Source: Lineus longissimus (lineage: Eukaryota; Nemertea; Pilidiophora; Heteronemertea; Lineidae). From it: a stretch of 64,000 bases of DNA. The notes beneath the pieces are model-generated. The model was not told where the DNA came from and did not search any database. It saw only the letters and a list, made by a program, of their open reading frames with translations. Shown here in pieces: positions 29,001 to 36,434 of the stretch. Numbering within the stretch: position 1 is the first letter of the stretch; every line of letters begins with the position of its first letter. A program made the translations under genes and the position numbers. The stretch is from the NCBI RefSeq assembly GCF_910592395.1, contig NC_088309.1:28956599-29020598 (forward strand), given 5' to 3'.

Positions 29001-32000
29001 ACAGTGCTGCCGTTTGGTACGGTTTCTTATGGACAGACTTACGTACAGAGACTTACAAGCTATGAGCTTGGTGAAAACGATCTATATCACCAAATATGAG
29101 GGGGAACTTCAAAAACCTGTGTAATGTGAACTTTTTCAAGACACCCTGTTGTTGCACATAGCCTCCTCAACATGAATGCTCATTGATTTCCTGCATGTTT
29201 CCAGAAACAGTTGATGATCGCTGCTTGTGTCACTGTACTCATCATTATCATAGTTGGTGCAGTTGGTGGTTCCTTGGCTTAACCCTTTACCCCAGGTAGT
29301 TGATACATTTGGCTGCCGACAGACCCCTAGCAGGCCTGACTCTTACATAGACTGTGCCAACCGTTTTGTCCAACCTTCCTCAAGAGGGAAGAAAAGCACC
29401 TTGGTCTACATGCAAATTCATTGAAAGAGTCAACTTCAAAGTCCATTGTCTGTCGTGACAGTATACAGATCACCAGTGTAGTAACAAAAAAAGGGCTGAA
29501 CATTTATCTAGCAGTATCCCTGTAGAGTCAGCTACTCGGACCTTCAAAAGGGTGTCCATGACCTAGGGGTTTGTCCTGCCAATTTCTTTGCCTCCTATTT
29601 CATCCGATCATCTTTTCCTCCATCTTTTCTGTTCAAACTTGTGGCCACTTACTTGAACCACCATCATGTGATGTTCTCCAGAGAGTGTAGATAGTGGCAT
29701 TGGATGTGTGATCTGGAGGCTTAGCTACTGCCAGTCTCTACTCTCTCATACCCTGGATTGTCCAAGAGACTGCATGCATGTTCTCCAGAGAGTGTAGATA
29801 GTGGCATTGGATGTGTGATCTGGAGGCTTAGCTACTGCCAGTCTCTACTCTCTCATACCCTGGATTGTCCAAGAGACTGCATGCATGTTCTCCAGAGAGT
29901 GTAGATAGTGGCATTGGATGTGTGATCTGGAGGCTTAGCTACTGCCAGTCTCTACTCTCTCATACCCTGGATTGTCCAAGAGACTGCATGCATGTTCTCC
30001 AGAGAGTGTAGATAGTGGCATTGGATGTGTGATCTGGAGGCTTAGCTACTGCCAGTCTCTACTCTCTCATACCCTGGATTGTCCAAGAGACTGCATGCAT
30101 GTTCTCCAGAGAGTGTAGATAGTGGCATTGGATGTGTGATCTGGAGGCTTAGCTACTGCCAGTCTCTCTGATACCCTGGATTGTCCAAGAGACTGCATGC
30201 ATGTTCTCCAGAGAGTGTAGATAGTGGCATTGGATGTGTGGTGTGGAGGCTTAGCTGCTGCAAGTCTCTACTCTCTGATACCCTGGATTGTCCAAGAGAC
30301 TGCGTCCATGTTCTCCAGAGAGTGTAGATAGTGGCATTGGATGTGTGGTGTGGAGGCTTAGCTGCTGCAAGTCTCTACTCTCTCATACCCTGGATTGTCC
30401 AAGAGACTGCATGCACTCGTTTGTTTCCCATGAAGGCCTCTCGATTTGGCTGGGTTGAGAATGTAAAGCATAATGAGACTTACCCAGTGATATTGAAGAA
30501 CTTACTTTTATTTTTCAATCCTATTTTTTAAATCCGTTCTTCATTCAAATCCTCTTCCCTTATTCAATTCTCTTGATTTATTAGTTTCAAATCCATCCTT
30601 CATCTGTCTCCATTACATTTCCATTTCCCTTATATCTTAAGGCGGCATCAGTCTTGCTTCATGTCCTTTTCTCTCATATATTCCTACACATCCTCGGCTC
30701 AGAGCTGACAACCCAACTTCACTGAATCATTTATGCAAGCCAAGTTTTTTACGAACTGCTGCTGACTTGATAATATATCAGCACAAACTTAAGGAATCAT
30801 TAAAAAAATCTATGTGGAACTGTGTAAAAAAAGAAATGCGTCCTTGCGGGGATTTGAACCTGGACCTCCAGATCTGTAGTCCAGTGCTCTACCACTGAGC
30901 TAAAGGGACTTGTCACCAAGCCAAGCCAGTATTAGCCTCTAAAGTGAACTGGAGAATTCATACTGCCACCTCTTCTCTGCAATGGATCAGCTTGGATTTG
31001 CAGGCAGTTTATGTTGACTGTGATCTGCTGTGATGTAATGAATAGGTCCGAACACAAACCAGTATAATAATGGCTTGGGCATTAAGTGTGATGAGCTGAG
31101 GGCAGTGCTTGGGTCTAGGAGATAGCTTAATCAGCTGAGCTATCTCGCAGTGAGGGAGATAGCTTACTCGGCTGAGCTATCTCGCAGTGAGGGAGATAGC
31201 TTAATCAGCTGAGCTATCTTGCAGTGAGGGAGATAGCTTACTCGGCTGAGCTATCTCGCAGTGAGGGAGATAGCTTACTCATTTGAGCTATCTCGCAGTG
31301 AGGGAGATAGCTTACTCAGCTGAGCTATCTCGCAGTGAGGGAGATAGCTTACTCAGCTGAGCTATCTCGCAGTGAGGGAGATAGCTTACTCATTTGAGCT
31401 ATCTCGCAGTGAGGGAGATAGCTTACTCATTTGAGCTATCTCGCAGTTAGGGAGATAGCTTACTCATTTGAGCTATCTCGCAGTGAGGGAGATAGCTTAC
31501 TCATTTGAGCTATCTCGCAGTGAGGGAGATAGCTTACTCATTTGAGCTATCTCGCAGTGAGGGAGATAGCTTACTCAGCTGAGCTCTTTGTGTTGTCACC
31601 TCCTGAACAGGACAATGTCACAACAACAATAACACGCTGTCTTGTCCCAGAGGAGACGCCAGTGTCACAACCTGACTCTCACTGTTGAGATCTCAAATGT
31701 GTTCATGCAGGACAGGACAATGTGACAACCTTGCAAAACATCAAGAGTTGAGCTTTTTTATTTGAGGATTCCAACTTTCCACTTTGCTTATAGATATAGA
31801 ATGTTGTAATTAAATATTTCATTGATTATTTCAGCTTTGTTTCTTAGCTTTTAGGAGTCGTTTTTTTTCAGGGATGCATGTTTGGGAGCTGTGTGATTTT
31901 GTGTTGCTTATCAGAGTAGTTTTGTACCACTGTTTAGGTGGATGAGTTATTTTCAAGTGTCATAGCTTTCTTCTGCAGTTGGGAGGTTGAATGTTTTGTA

Positions 32001-35000
32001 AAAAGCTGTTTTCCACATAAAGACAGCTTATTGTACCTCTGATCATCTGTTGGACATTATCATTTCTAATCTCTTGATCAAGTTGAACATGTTTGTGTGG
32101 TGTTTGCGTGTATGCACCGTGGGTTTTCAAGTGGAAAAAGAGAAAGAGGGCCATAAAGAGAACTTGTAATATGAATTCTGTTTGGAGACAAAAGCAAATG
32201 AGACTTTTATGAAACATCACCAGAAACTGTTGATTGTTGTTCTTTGCACTCATTCCGGTCTTTTCTCGTTTTTCAGAAGAAAATCATGATTTTAATCTGT
32301 GTCGTCGTTCTGCTGGTGATCATCATTGGAGCAGTCGCAGGATCCTTAAGCTAGGTGTCGCCATCCTCAAGCAACATGACTGCCATCTATTGTGTGAACC
32401 TCATATCAGTGGGAATCAGATGTTTCTGCTGCTATTCTCTGTCTCAGGTGAAAGCGAGAGACGGCCATTATACACCTCACCATCCTCAGTCTCAGCAGTT
32501 CTTTTCCCGTGCGTAGACCTGCCCTCCTATGCAGGGGCATAGGCCTACCCTCCTATGCAGGGGCATAGGCCTACCCTCCTATGCAGGGGCATAGGCCTAC
32601 CCTCCTATGCAGGGGCATAGGCCTACCCTCCTATGCAGGGGCATAGGCCTACCTCCCTGTGGTGCGTAGACCTGCCCTCCTATGCAGGGGCATAGGCCTA
32701 CCCTCCTATGCAGGGGCATAGGCCTACCTCCCTGTGGTGCGTAGACCTACCCTCCTATGCAGGGGCATAGGCCTACCCTCCTATGCAGGGGCATAGGCCT
32801 ACCTCCCTGTGGTGCGTAGACCTGCCCTCCTATGCAGGGGCATAGGCCTACCTCCCTGTGGTGCGTAGACCTGCCCTCCTATGCAGGGGCATAGGCCTAC
32901 CCTCCTATGCAGGGGCATAGGCCTACCCTCCTATGCAGGGGCATAGGCCTACCCTCCTATGCAGGGGCATAGGCCTACCTCCCTGTGGTGCGTAGACCTG
33001 CCCTCCTATGCAGGGGCATAGGCCTACCCTCCTATGCAGGGGCATAGGCCTACCTCCCTGTGGTGCGTAGACCTGCCCTCCTATGCAGGGGCATAGGCCC
33101 ACCCTCCTATGCAGGGGCATAGGCCTACCTCCCTGTGGTGCGTAGACCTGCCCTCCTATGCAGGGGCATAGGCCTACCTCCCTGTGAGGCATAGGCTTAC
33201 CTCCCTGTGGTGCGTAGACCTGCCCTCCTATGCAGGGGCATAGGCCTACCTCCCTGTGAGGCATAGGCTTACCTCCCTGTGGTGCGTAGACCTGCCCTCC
33301 TATGCAGGGGCATAGGCCTACCTCCCTGTGAGGCATAGGCTTACCTCCCTGTGGTGCGTAGGCTAACCTCCATGTGACGTGTAGGCTAACCTCCATGTGA
33401 CGTGTAGGCTAACCTCCATGTGACGTGTAGGCTAACCTCCATGTGACGTGTAGGCTAACCTCCATGTGACCACATAGGCTAACCTCCATGTGACGTGTAG
33501 GCTAACCTCCATGTGACGTGTAGGCTAACCTCCATGTGACGTGTAGGCTAACCTCCATGTGACGTGTAGGCTAACCTCCATGTGACGTGTAGGCTAACCT
33601 CCATGTGACGTGTAGGCTAACCTCCATGTGACGTGTAGGCTAACCTCCATGTGACGTGTAGGCTAACCTCCATGTGACGTGTAGGCTAACCTCCATATGG
33701 TGTGTAGGCTAACGTCCCTGCGATGTGAGGAGTCTGTACAAAGGCCCTCTTAACGATGTCTTCTCACAAGACATGGCTGTGATAGGGGAGGGACCAACAT
33801 ATTCCCCTAGTTTCTATTCTGAATGAGTCTATCGCAACAACTGTGGACGGATGCTGCCAAGACGGTTGGCTGCCAGTTGTTAGTAACTGATGCACACTTA
33901 CGGCCACCCGATAACGACCCTGGTAGTGAGGTTGTGCCTCTCATCCTGCTAGGTTTTGTCGGCTTATAAATCAAGGTGTTGCGTGTTTGATAAACCCGAG
34001 CTGAACCCTGTACTGCAAAACTCTATCCATTGATTTATCTTTTGTTTATATTACTGATTATGAAGATGTCCACCAGGGGGGTTGAAATTCATGCATCTAT
34101 GCACGTAATTTGATGAAAGCTTGTTCACATGTCTGTAATTCAGGACAATGAATGGTCCAGCATTGCAAGCACTTGCCTTTAGTCATAAATCTTAAAACTT
34201 CCAATCAAATACATGTGTATCAAATGAACATATCAATGTGAAAAGTTGACACACTCATTAAAGATTTACTAAGCACCACTTATTTGACATAATGATAACA
34301 CACAAAAGTTGCTGAAGATTAGGGGCAAGCTTCACCTGATGAATCACCAGCCTCAAACAGGCTGAGTCGAACATGCCAATTCTTTACCATAATACTATTG
34401 TCTATCTTTGGTTTTGATTCATTTCAGTTTCCCTCACCAGGCATGAACAAGTTGTTCCTGTGTCTTGACCTTCCTATTTGACCTTATTTCATCCCTGAAC
34501 CTGTTGATTCGTTTCAGTTCTTTCAGTTCTTACACTAATCACCAGTGACTTTCTTTAGGTTGCTCTAATAACTAGCTCTTGGCTTCCTTCCAGCATCCCC
34601 CACTTCACCATCTACGACATCCTTGCTTGGATATCTAATCATTTGCCTTCTTTCAGTTCCTTTCGGTTTGTTTTCATTTTGAGCCAAGTATCTAATGTGT
34701 TTATGGTTTTCCTTCCTTTGTGATCTGAGACAGAGGCTGAGTTGAATGAGCCATGCTCATCTCAGAGAGAACCTAATGACAACCAGCCTCATTCTACAGA
34801 GTGATAGATCCGCTCTGTTGTCATTAGATTTTCCCTCTTTAACCTTACTTTGCATCATCTTTCCTGCTGTTTTCCTGATTTTGACAAACTTTTCTTTTTC
34901 TTTTGTCCTCATGCTCCCATCAACAGAAGAAGATTATAATCATGATCTGCCTCGTCATACTGGTTGTGGTTATTTTATCAACCGTAGGGGGCGTTCTCGG

Positions 35001-35010
35001 TGTCAAGTAG
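4033..35010 (+). CDS. Syntaxin of the STX1/2/3 family, 3' part of gene with alternative exons
   Basis: Plasma-membrane Qa-SNARE that pairs with SNAP25-type and VAMP proteins to drive vesicle fusion. Constitutive exons read here are 4033-4107, 7699-7772, 15823-15896 and 16184-16321. Alternative pairs are 10749-10857 or 10995-11103 (Hc helix) and 17280-17390 or 17468-17578 (SNARE C-terminal half). One of six terminal exons follows: 21098-21181, 22746-22838, 28264-28341, 29205-29282, 32277-32354 or 34927-35010. All junctions have AG/GT borders and phases match. The product aligns from about human STX1A residue 66 to the end, with [24 protein letters not shown], the linker [15 protein letters not shown], the zero-layer Gln in LVESQ, and [10 protein letters not shown] before the anchor. 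The first roughly 65 residues are outside the window. The gene is tail to tail with BUD23. Family identity is very secure; assigning it to one vertebrate paralogue is not, because the alternative exons resemble different paralogues. Confidence 0.96.
5068..5985. repeat. 95-bp tandem repeat, about four copies, split by a transposon
   Basis: The unit starts GGTCTCAGCAGCTTTAGAGC and recurs at 5068 and 5163, then at 5812 and 5907, a 95-bp period in both places. The last copy is shortened. The gap between the two pairs is the inserted foldback element at 5239-5783. Confidence 0.9.
5239..5783. mobile_element. Foldback transposon with 9-bp target duplication (Mutator-like MITE candidate)
   Basis: A 545-bp element with long terminal inverted repeats. 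The left arm spans 5239-5419 and the right arm 5607-5783; the ends are GGTAACCGGAAAAACGCCGA and its complement. Each arm holds a GACC-type tetranucleotide run then about 130 bp of unique sequence. The insertion is flanked by TATTCTGGG at 5230-5238 and again at 5784-5792, while uninterrupted units of the host 95-bp repeat contain this sequence once, so the target duplication is well supported. A partial inner copy of the terminus lies at 5420-5470. There is no transposase, so it is non-autonomous. A 9-bp duplication with long arms suggests Mutator-type mobilisation, which is inference. Confidence 0.88.
5986..7698. other. Intron, no gene seen
   Basis: Contains only a short triplicated TATAGACACAAG motif near 6673-6708. 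No exon, RNA gene or transposon recognised. Confidence 0.5.
7699..7772 (+). CDS. Syntaxin exon B: Habc domain, Hb-Hc connection
   Basis: The acceptor TTTCAG completes the split codon (G|TT, Val) and the exon reads [20 protein letters not shown] then RKTQ before GTAACC. It matches the human STX1A segment containing [10 protein letters not shown]. It ends in phase 0, so either copy of the next exon can follow in frame. Confidence 0.94.
7773..8980. other. Intron, no gene seen
   Basis: AT-rich, with several short open frames (for example 8378-8638) that have no similarity I recognise. Read as intron between syntaxin exons B and C1. Confidence 0.5.
8983..9595. repeat. Compound minisatellite, GTAAGAGGGGCTTCGG family
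   Basis: About eight alternations of a long unit (CCAGTCCATGCTCACTTTAT, GGTAAGAGGGGCTTCGGGCT, CACCTCACCCCTCTCATGGT, GATAACCATGGCTTGGGGAC) and a shorter unit lacking the first and last parts (9200-9275, 9350-9400). Higher-order copying is visible. The open frames on both strands are by-products of the repeat. Confidence 0.9.
9596..10748. other. Intron with a small hairpin, no gene seen
   Basis: A short inverted repeat at about 10325-10372 pairs CAGGTATTTCGG with CCGAAATACCAG and contains a tandem CGTCATAA. A CT-dinucleotide run lies near 10650. No exon other than C1 at the right end. Confidence 0.45.
10749..10857 (+). CDS. Syntaxin exon C1: alternative Hc-helix exon, first copy
   Basis: 109-nt exon between TTTGTAG and GTAAGA. 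It encodes [20 protein letters not shown] then [16 protein letters not shown], and ends with the first base of a Thr codon. It is the same length and phase as the second copy 137 bp downstream, so using both would shift the frame (109 is not a multiple of three); the two must be used mutually exclusively. It is the more diverged copy relative to STX1; the initial Tyr-Ser and the Ala-Gln after YN are reminiscent of vertebrate STX2/STX3. Confidence 0.92.
10995..11103 (+). CDS. Syntaxin exon C2: alternative Hc-helix exon, second copy
   Basis: 109-nt exon between ATTTTATAG and GTAAGA. It encodes [20 protein letters not shown] then [16 protein letters not shown], nearly the canonical STX1 sequence ([26 protein letters not shown]). 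Same boundaries and phase as C1. The Hc helix faces the SNARE core in the closed conformation, so the swap could change how the protein opens or how Munc18 binds it; that is inference. Confidence 0.93.
11104..11500. other. Intron after exon C2, no gene seen
   Basis: Unique sequence leading into a minisatellite; no third copy of the Hc exon is visible. Confidence 0.5.
11500..12235. repeat. Minisatellite, about 66-68-bp unit, about 11 copies
   Basis: The unit starts GGATCTCAGGCTTCAACCCA and continues ATGTTAGTAAGCCAAGAGGG with GACCGACTGTATCCGTCCAC. Copies start at 11541, 11609, 11677 and onward. Copies differ by single substitutions such as TGTATCC/TGAATCC. Confidence 0.92.
12236..15822. other. 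Long intron, no gene seen; one short tandem repeat and one imperfect foldback
   Basis: At 13480-13545 a 22-bp unit (GATTACCTCTGTCAATAGAT) is present about three times. At 15178-15325 an imperfect inverted repeat pairs GCTTGCAGAACCACC and following bases with GGTGAGGTTCTGCAGG, suggesting a decayed foldback element. No exon recognised before exon D. Confidence 0.45.
15823..15896 (+). CDS. Syntaxin exon D: linker between Habc and SNARE motif
   Basis: The acceptor CTTTCAG completes the Thr codon and the exon reads [20 protein letters not shown] then FTQG before GTAGGT. The [10 protein letters not shown] linker contains the Leu-Glu pair whose mutation in mammals gives the constitutively open form. 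The exon's 3' end and donor are copied three times in the following intron (see 15897-16050). Confidence 0.94.
15897..16050 (+). pseudogene. Three decayed tandem copies of the 3' end of syntaxin exon D
   Basis: Directly after exon D the intron repeats the exon's own end. TTAGAATCAGGNAAT-type motifs recur near 15904, 15944 and 16007, followed by degenerate versions of CCTGCAATATTTACAC and a GTAGG or GAGGT donor-like end. The copies carry substitutions and an internal duplication (GGCAATCCCACAATATTCAC), and none has an acceptor or the 5' half of the exon. They look like slippage copies of the exon-intron border rather than usable exons. Confidence 0.7.
16184..16321 (+). CDS. Syntaxin exon E: N-terminal half of SNARE motif up to the zero layer
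   Basis: 138 nt (46 codons), phase 0 at both ends, between ATTTCAG and GTAAGA. It reads [20 protein letters not shown], then [20 protein letters not shown] and MLVESQ. The final Gln is the ionic zero-layer residue equivalent to human STX1A Q226, so the duplicated exon that follows encodes exactly the membrane-proximal half of the SNARE helix. Confidence 0.95.
16322..17279. other. Intron, no gene seen
   Basis: Unique sequence between syntaxin exons E and F1. The open frame of exon E runs on for about 45 codons past its donor, but that extension has no similarity to syntaxins. Confidence 0.55.
17280..17390 (+). CDS. Syntaxin exon F1: alternative SNARE C-terminal half, first copy
   Basis: 111 nt (37 codons) between CCCTTTTAG and GTAGGA. 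It reads [20 protein letters not shown] then [17 protein letters not shown]. The [13 protein letters not shown] stretch is close to vertebrate STX1 ([13 protein letters not shown]). It is followed after 77 bp by a second version with the same phase and length. Confidence 0.93.
17468..17578 (+). CDS. Syntaxin exon F2: alternative SNARE C-terminal half, second copy
   Basis: 111 nt between CCCTTTTAG and GTAGGT. It reads [20 protein letters not shown] then [17 protein letters not shown]. Compared with F1 it changes V/I, N/D, V/I, VA/KM and S/K, leaving the layer residues intact. The 77-bp intron and about 30 bp of duplicated acceptor sequence (TTATTTGTTTATGCCCTTTT in both) show a tandem duplication that included the splice site. 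Joining both would repeat layers +1 to +8, so mutually exclusive use is expected. Confidence 0.93.
17579..21097. other. Long intron, no gene seen
   Basis: About 3.5 kb of unique sequence between F2 and the first terminal exon. I looked for further SNARE or anchor exons and found none with an acceptor and KK start. Confidence 0.5.
21098..21181 (+). CDS. Syntaxin terminal exon G1: transmembrane anchor, STX2/3-like end
   Basis: Acceptor TTTGCAG, then [18 protein letters not shown] and IIGLSVGLS followed by TAG (28 codons with stop). The ending LIIGLSVG is characteristic of vertebrate STX2 and STX3. Potential poly(A) signals AATAAA lie at 21454-21459 and 21864-21869, so this can serve as a true last exon. 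Confidence 0.92.
   Translation, partial: KKMLIIICCVVLACVLALIIGLSVGLS
21864..21869 (+). terminator. Candidate poly(A) signal for terminal exon G1
   Basis: AATAAA in GTAAATAAAGCC, about 680 bp after the G1 stop codon; another AATAAA at 21454-21459 is nearer. Either could end a transcript that uses G1. Hexamers occur by chance, so this is suggestive only. Confidence 0.45.
22746..22838 (+). CDS. Syntaxin terminal exon G2: transmembrane anchor with short luminal tail
   Basis: Acceptor TTTCAG, then [18 protein letters not shown] and [12 protein letters not shown] followed by TAA (31 codons with stop). It is the longest of the six and adds a charged, polar EQSK end beyond the membrane span. AATAAA hexamers at 23680-23685 and 24752-24757 could end its transcript. 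Confidence 0.9.
   Translation, partial: KKMMIIACVVIALIILILIIAIPIAIEQSK
24752..24757 (+). terminator. Candidate poly(A) signal for terminal exon G2
   Basis: AATAAA in ACTAAATAAAGGG about 1.9 kb after the G2 stop, followed by GT-rich sequence (GGGTTGGTGTTG). A nearer hexamer is at 23680-23685. Suggestive only. Confidence 0.4.
27060..27235. repeat. Short minisatellite, CTACCATGGTGGTTGGACTG family, four copies
   Basis: Units of about 40-60 bp, each with ACCATGGTGGTTGG and a following GGGCRTGCCCC or GACCTCC block. Four diverged copies are seen. Confidence 0.75.
28264..28341 (+). CDS. Syntaxin terminal exon G3: transmembrane anchor, STX1-like
   Basis: Acceptor CTTGCAG, then [18 protein letters not shown] and SVAGSLS followed by TAG (26 codons with stop). 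The small-residue end resembles the STX1 class of anchors rather than the LIIGLSVG class. It shares length and pattern with G4 and G5, suggesting those three are the most recent copies. I see no AATAAA before G4. Confidence 0.92.
   Translation, partial: KKIAIIICLIILVVVIVGSVAGSLS
29205..29282 (+). CDS. Syntaxin terminal exon G4: transmembrane anchor, KQ variant
   Basis: Acceptor TTTCCAG, then [18 protein letters not shown] and AVGGSLA followed by TAA (26 codons with stop). It replaces the second Lys of the membrane-proximal KK with Gln, reducing the basic juxtamembrane patch that in mammals interacts with acidic lipids. Confidence 0.9.
   Translation, partial: KQLMIAACVTVLIIIIVGAVGGSLA
29670..30415. 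repeat. Minisatellite, 107-bp unit, about seven copies
   Basis: The unit starts GTTCTCCAGAGAGTGTAGAT and recurs at 29780, 29887 and onward with a 107-bp period. The last two copies carry GGTGTGGAGG and GCTGCTGCAAG variants, and one copy has a small deletion near 30160. Confidence 0.93.
30839..30909 (-). tRNA. tRNA-Cys-like sequence, degenerate, apparent anticodon ACA
   Basis: Read on the minus strand this has an A box (TAGCTCAGTGG), a B box (GGTTCAAATCC), a D arm and an anticodon arm in normal spacing over 71 bases. The region GGTAGAGCA then GACTACAGATC then GGAGGTCC parallels animal tRNA-Cys, in which the loop is normally GACTGCAGATC; here GCA is replaced by ACA. By my folding two of seven acceptor pairs and two of five T-stem pairs are mismatched. 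A run of seven T follows 3' of it on the minus strand and could act as a Pol III stop. The mismatches and odd anticodon favour a pseudo-tRNA or tRNA-derived SINE remnant over a working gene. Confidence 0.6.
31088..31590. repeat. Hairpin minisatellite, 37-bp unit, about 13 copies
   Basis: The 37-bp unit is GGGAGATAGCTTACTCAGCT followed by GAGCTATCTCGCAGTGA. Each unit contains the perfect 9-bp inverted repeat GAGATAGCT / AGCTATCTC around a variable centre (TACTCAGCTG, TACTCATTTG, TAATCAGCTG), so every unit can fold into a hairpin. On the minus strand each unit reads GATAGCTCAGCTGAG, resembling a Pol III A box. Confidence 0.92.
32277..32354 (+). CDS. Syntaxin terminal exon G5: transmembrane anchor, STX1-like
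   Basis: Acceptor TTTTTCAG, then [18 protein letters not shown] and AVAGSLS followed by TAG (26 codons with stop). KKIMILIC is the typical start of animal STX1 anchors. The exon lies between the hairpin minisatellite at 31.1-31.6 kb and the compound minisatellite at 32.5-33.7 kb. Confidence 0.92.
   Translation, partial: KKIMILICVVVLLVIIIGAVAGSLS
32505..33360. repeat. Compound minisatellite, 26-bp and 23-bp units
   Basis: A 26-bp unit (CCCTCCTATGCAGGGGCATA then GGCCTA) alternates irregularly with a 23-bp unit (CCTCCCTGTGGTGCGTAGAC then CTG). The minus-strand open frame at 32923-33396 is a consequence of the repeat. It lies about 150 bp downstream of terminal exon G5. Confidence 0.93.
33355..33725. 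repeat. Minisatellite, 23-bp unit, about 16 copies
   Basis: A nearly perfect array of TAGGCTAACCTCCATGTGAC plus GTG, continuing directly from the preceding compound array. One unit has CACATAGG in place of GTGTAGG near 33470. The TAGGCYWACC core is shared with the neighbouring array, so this is probably a homogenised offshoot of it. Confidence 0.93.
33726..34926. other. Sequence before terminal exon G6, nothing else seen
   Basis: Rich in pyrimidine stretches and TTTCAG acceptor-like motifs (34430, 34515, 34660), but none is followed by a Lys-Lys anchor frame except the one at 34927. Confidence 0.5.
34927..35010 (+). CDS. Syntaxin terminal exon G6: transmembrane anchor, STX1-like, last of the array
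   Basis: Acceptor CATCAACAG, then [18 protein letters not shown] and TVGGVLGVK followed by TAG (28 codons with stop). The STVGG end matches human STX1A (STVGGIFA) best of the six. It is the most distal terminal exon, and may correspond to the ancestral one. Confidence 0.92.
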   Translation, partial: KKIIIMICLVILVVVILSTVGGVLGVK

Positions 35011-36434
35011 AGTTGTGTTGATTAGTATCTGCTCCCACAATCATCGAATCAATGTCACATGGCAGGGATTCCTAGCGCTGCTTGACAGTACATGGACACT
35101 CAAGTGTATATATTTCACACAGGAATGCATGTGGACCTTTGAACAATAAGAGGACAATACTTCATATGGATCGCCAAGTACTGTGCTTATGTAAATTTAG
35201 TAAGGTTTTATGGGCTTGGGTCTAATCAGTACTTAGCTGTTGAATTCCATGGAGACGTTGGATTATGTTTTTACTGTGGAATCCAAAATGTGATTTGTGT
35301 CTGGTACATGTAGATTTCATCTCTTTGAATGATATGGTTGAAAGATATGTGACTGTAAATATTGACAGCATCAGTTTCCATCCATATCTGTGTGACAGAG
35401 AAATCAAAATGAAAGTAGATGCCAAAGATGGGCAGAGTAACGTGGTGGTGGATCCCCCCCCCTTCAAGTGGTGTATTTTTTTCACACATTTTCTCTATAC
35501 TTTGAACATTTTACATGTTATGACCCTTGTTTGCCTCTCCCTATTTCGTCTGGACCTAAAAAGAATATCTCGGAATGTTTTATCCTACTGCAACTAACTA
35601 TAGGTAGTTTTGGCATACATCAAGCTTAGGAACTGCAAGCCTCCTATGCAAAGAGGTGCAAGATTGAAAACAGATCATTTTTGGAGGTTTTGACACTATT
35701 TGGTCAAATTGGCTGTAGGGGTTGTTATTGCTGATGGGTGGTGTGATTGAATAAGGAAATGTATCTGAGGTACCTTAGATAGTCTGCTCCTGGGTGGTAA
35801 GGACCACATTGAGGGAACGGCCCACACTGTTTGAATCATAAACATTTCATTCTGTCAGCGTCATAGAAATCATGCTGAATGCGCACATTGTTAAACTTGT
35901 GATATTGTTGTCATCTTGATGTGGTTATACTTTATGGACACAACAATGAAGTTAGTCATGATTATCTCACCTCAGATGAATTGTGGCGAGGTCCAATTGC
36001 AATCACATAATTGTAGTGACCCGAATCCCAATAGTTGCTGCCCTGCGAAAACAGCTCGATAAAGCTATAATAAGATCATCAACAGTGAATGGAAGAAACA
36101 ACCTTTTGTTGAGATTTTTCATAATCGAGTTAGAAAACTTGAGTGTTTCAAGAGCTGTCCTGGTCGACTGTGAAGTGTGTCAGGAGCTGTTCTAGCTGAT
36201 AATACCACTTCTGTAAAGAGTATACTTTGCAAGCTTTGTCATATTGAAGGTCACAACAGCACATGATTGACAGCTGTCATGCTTAGTTTTCTCTAAGCAG
36301 CTAATTGAATAGGCCCACATCTGTTGGTACCCGTGGTACATTTCGCTTCAACCACTTTAGCATATTTTCATATTTGCCCGGTCCATGATAACCCCTAGCA
36401 TCATTCTTTATGAATTAAAATGTTTCTGTCATAA

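Noticed and set aside
29670-31590. Possible CRISPR arrays
   Set aside because: Units are adjacent with no unique spacers and the DNA is clearly animal nuclear; these are minisatellites.
32923-33396. 157-codon minus-strand frame with a Pro/Gly-rich repeat
   Set aside because: It lies entirely in the compound 26/23-bp minisatellite and mirrors its unit structure.
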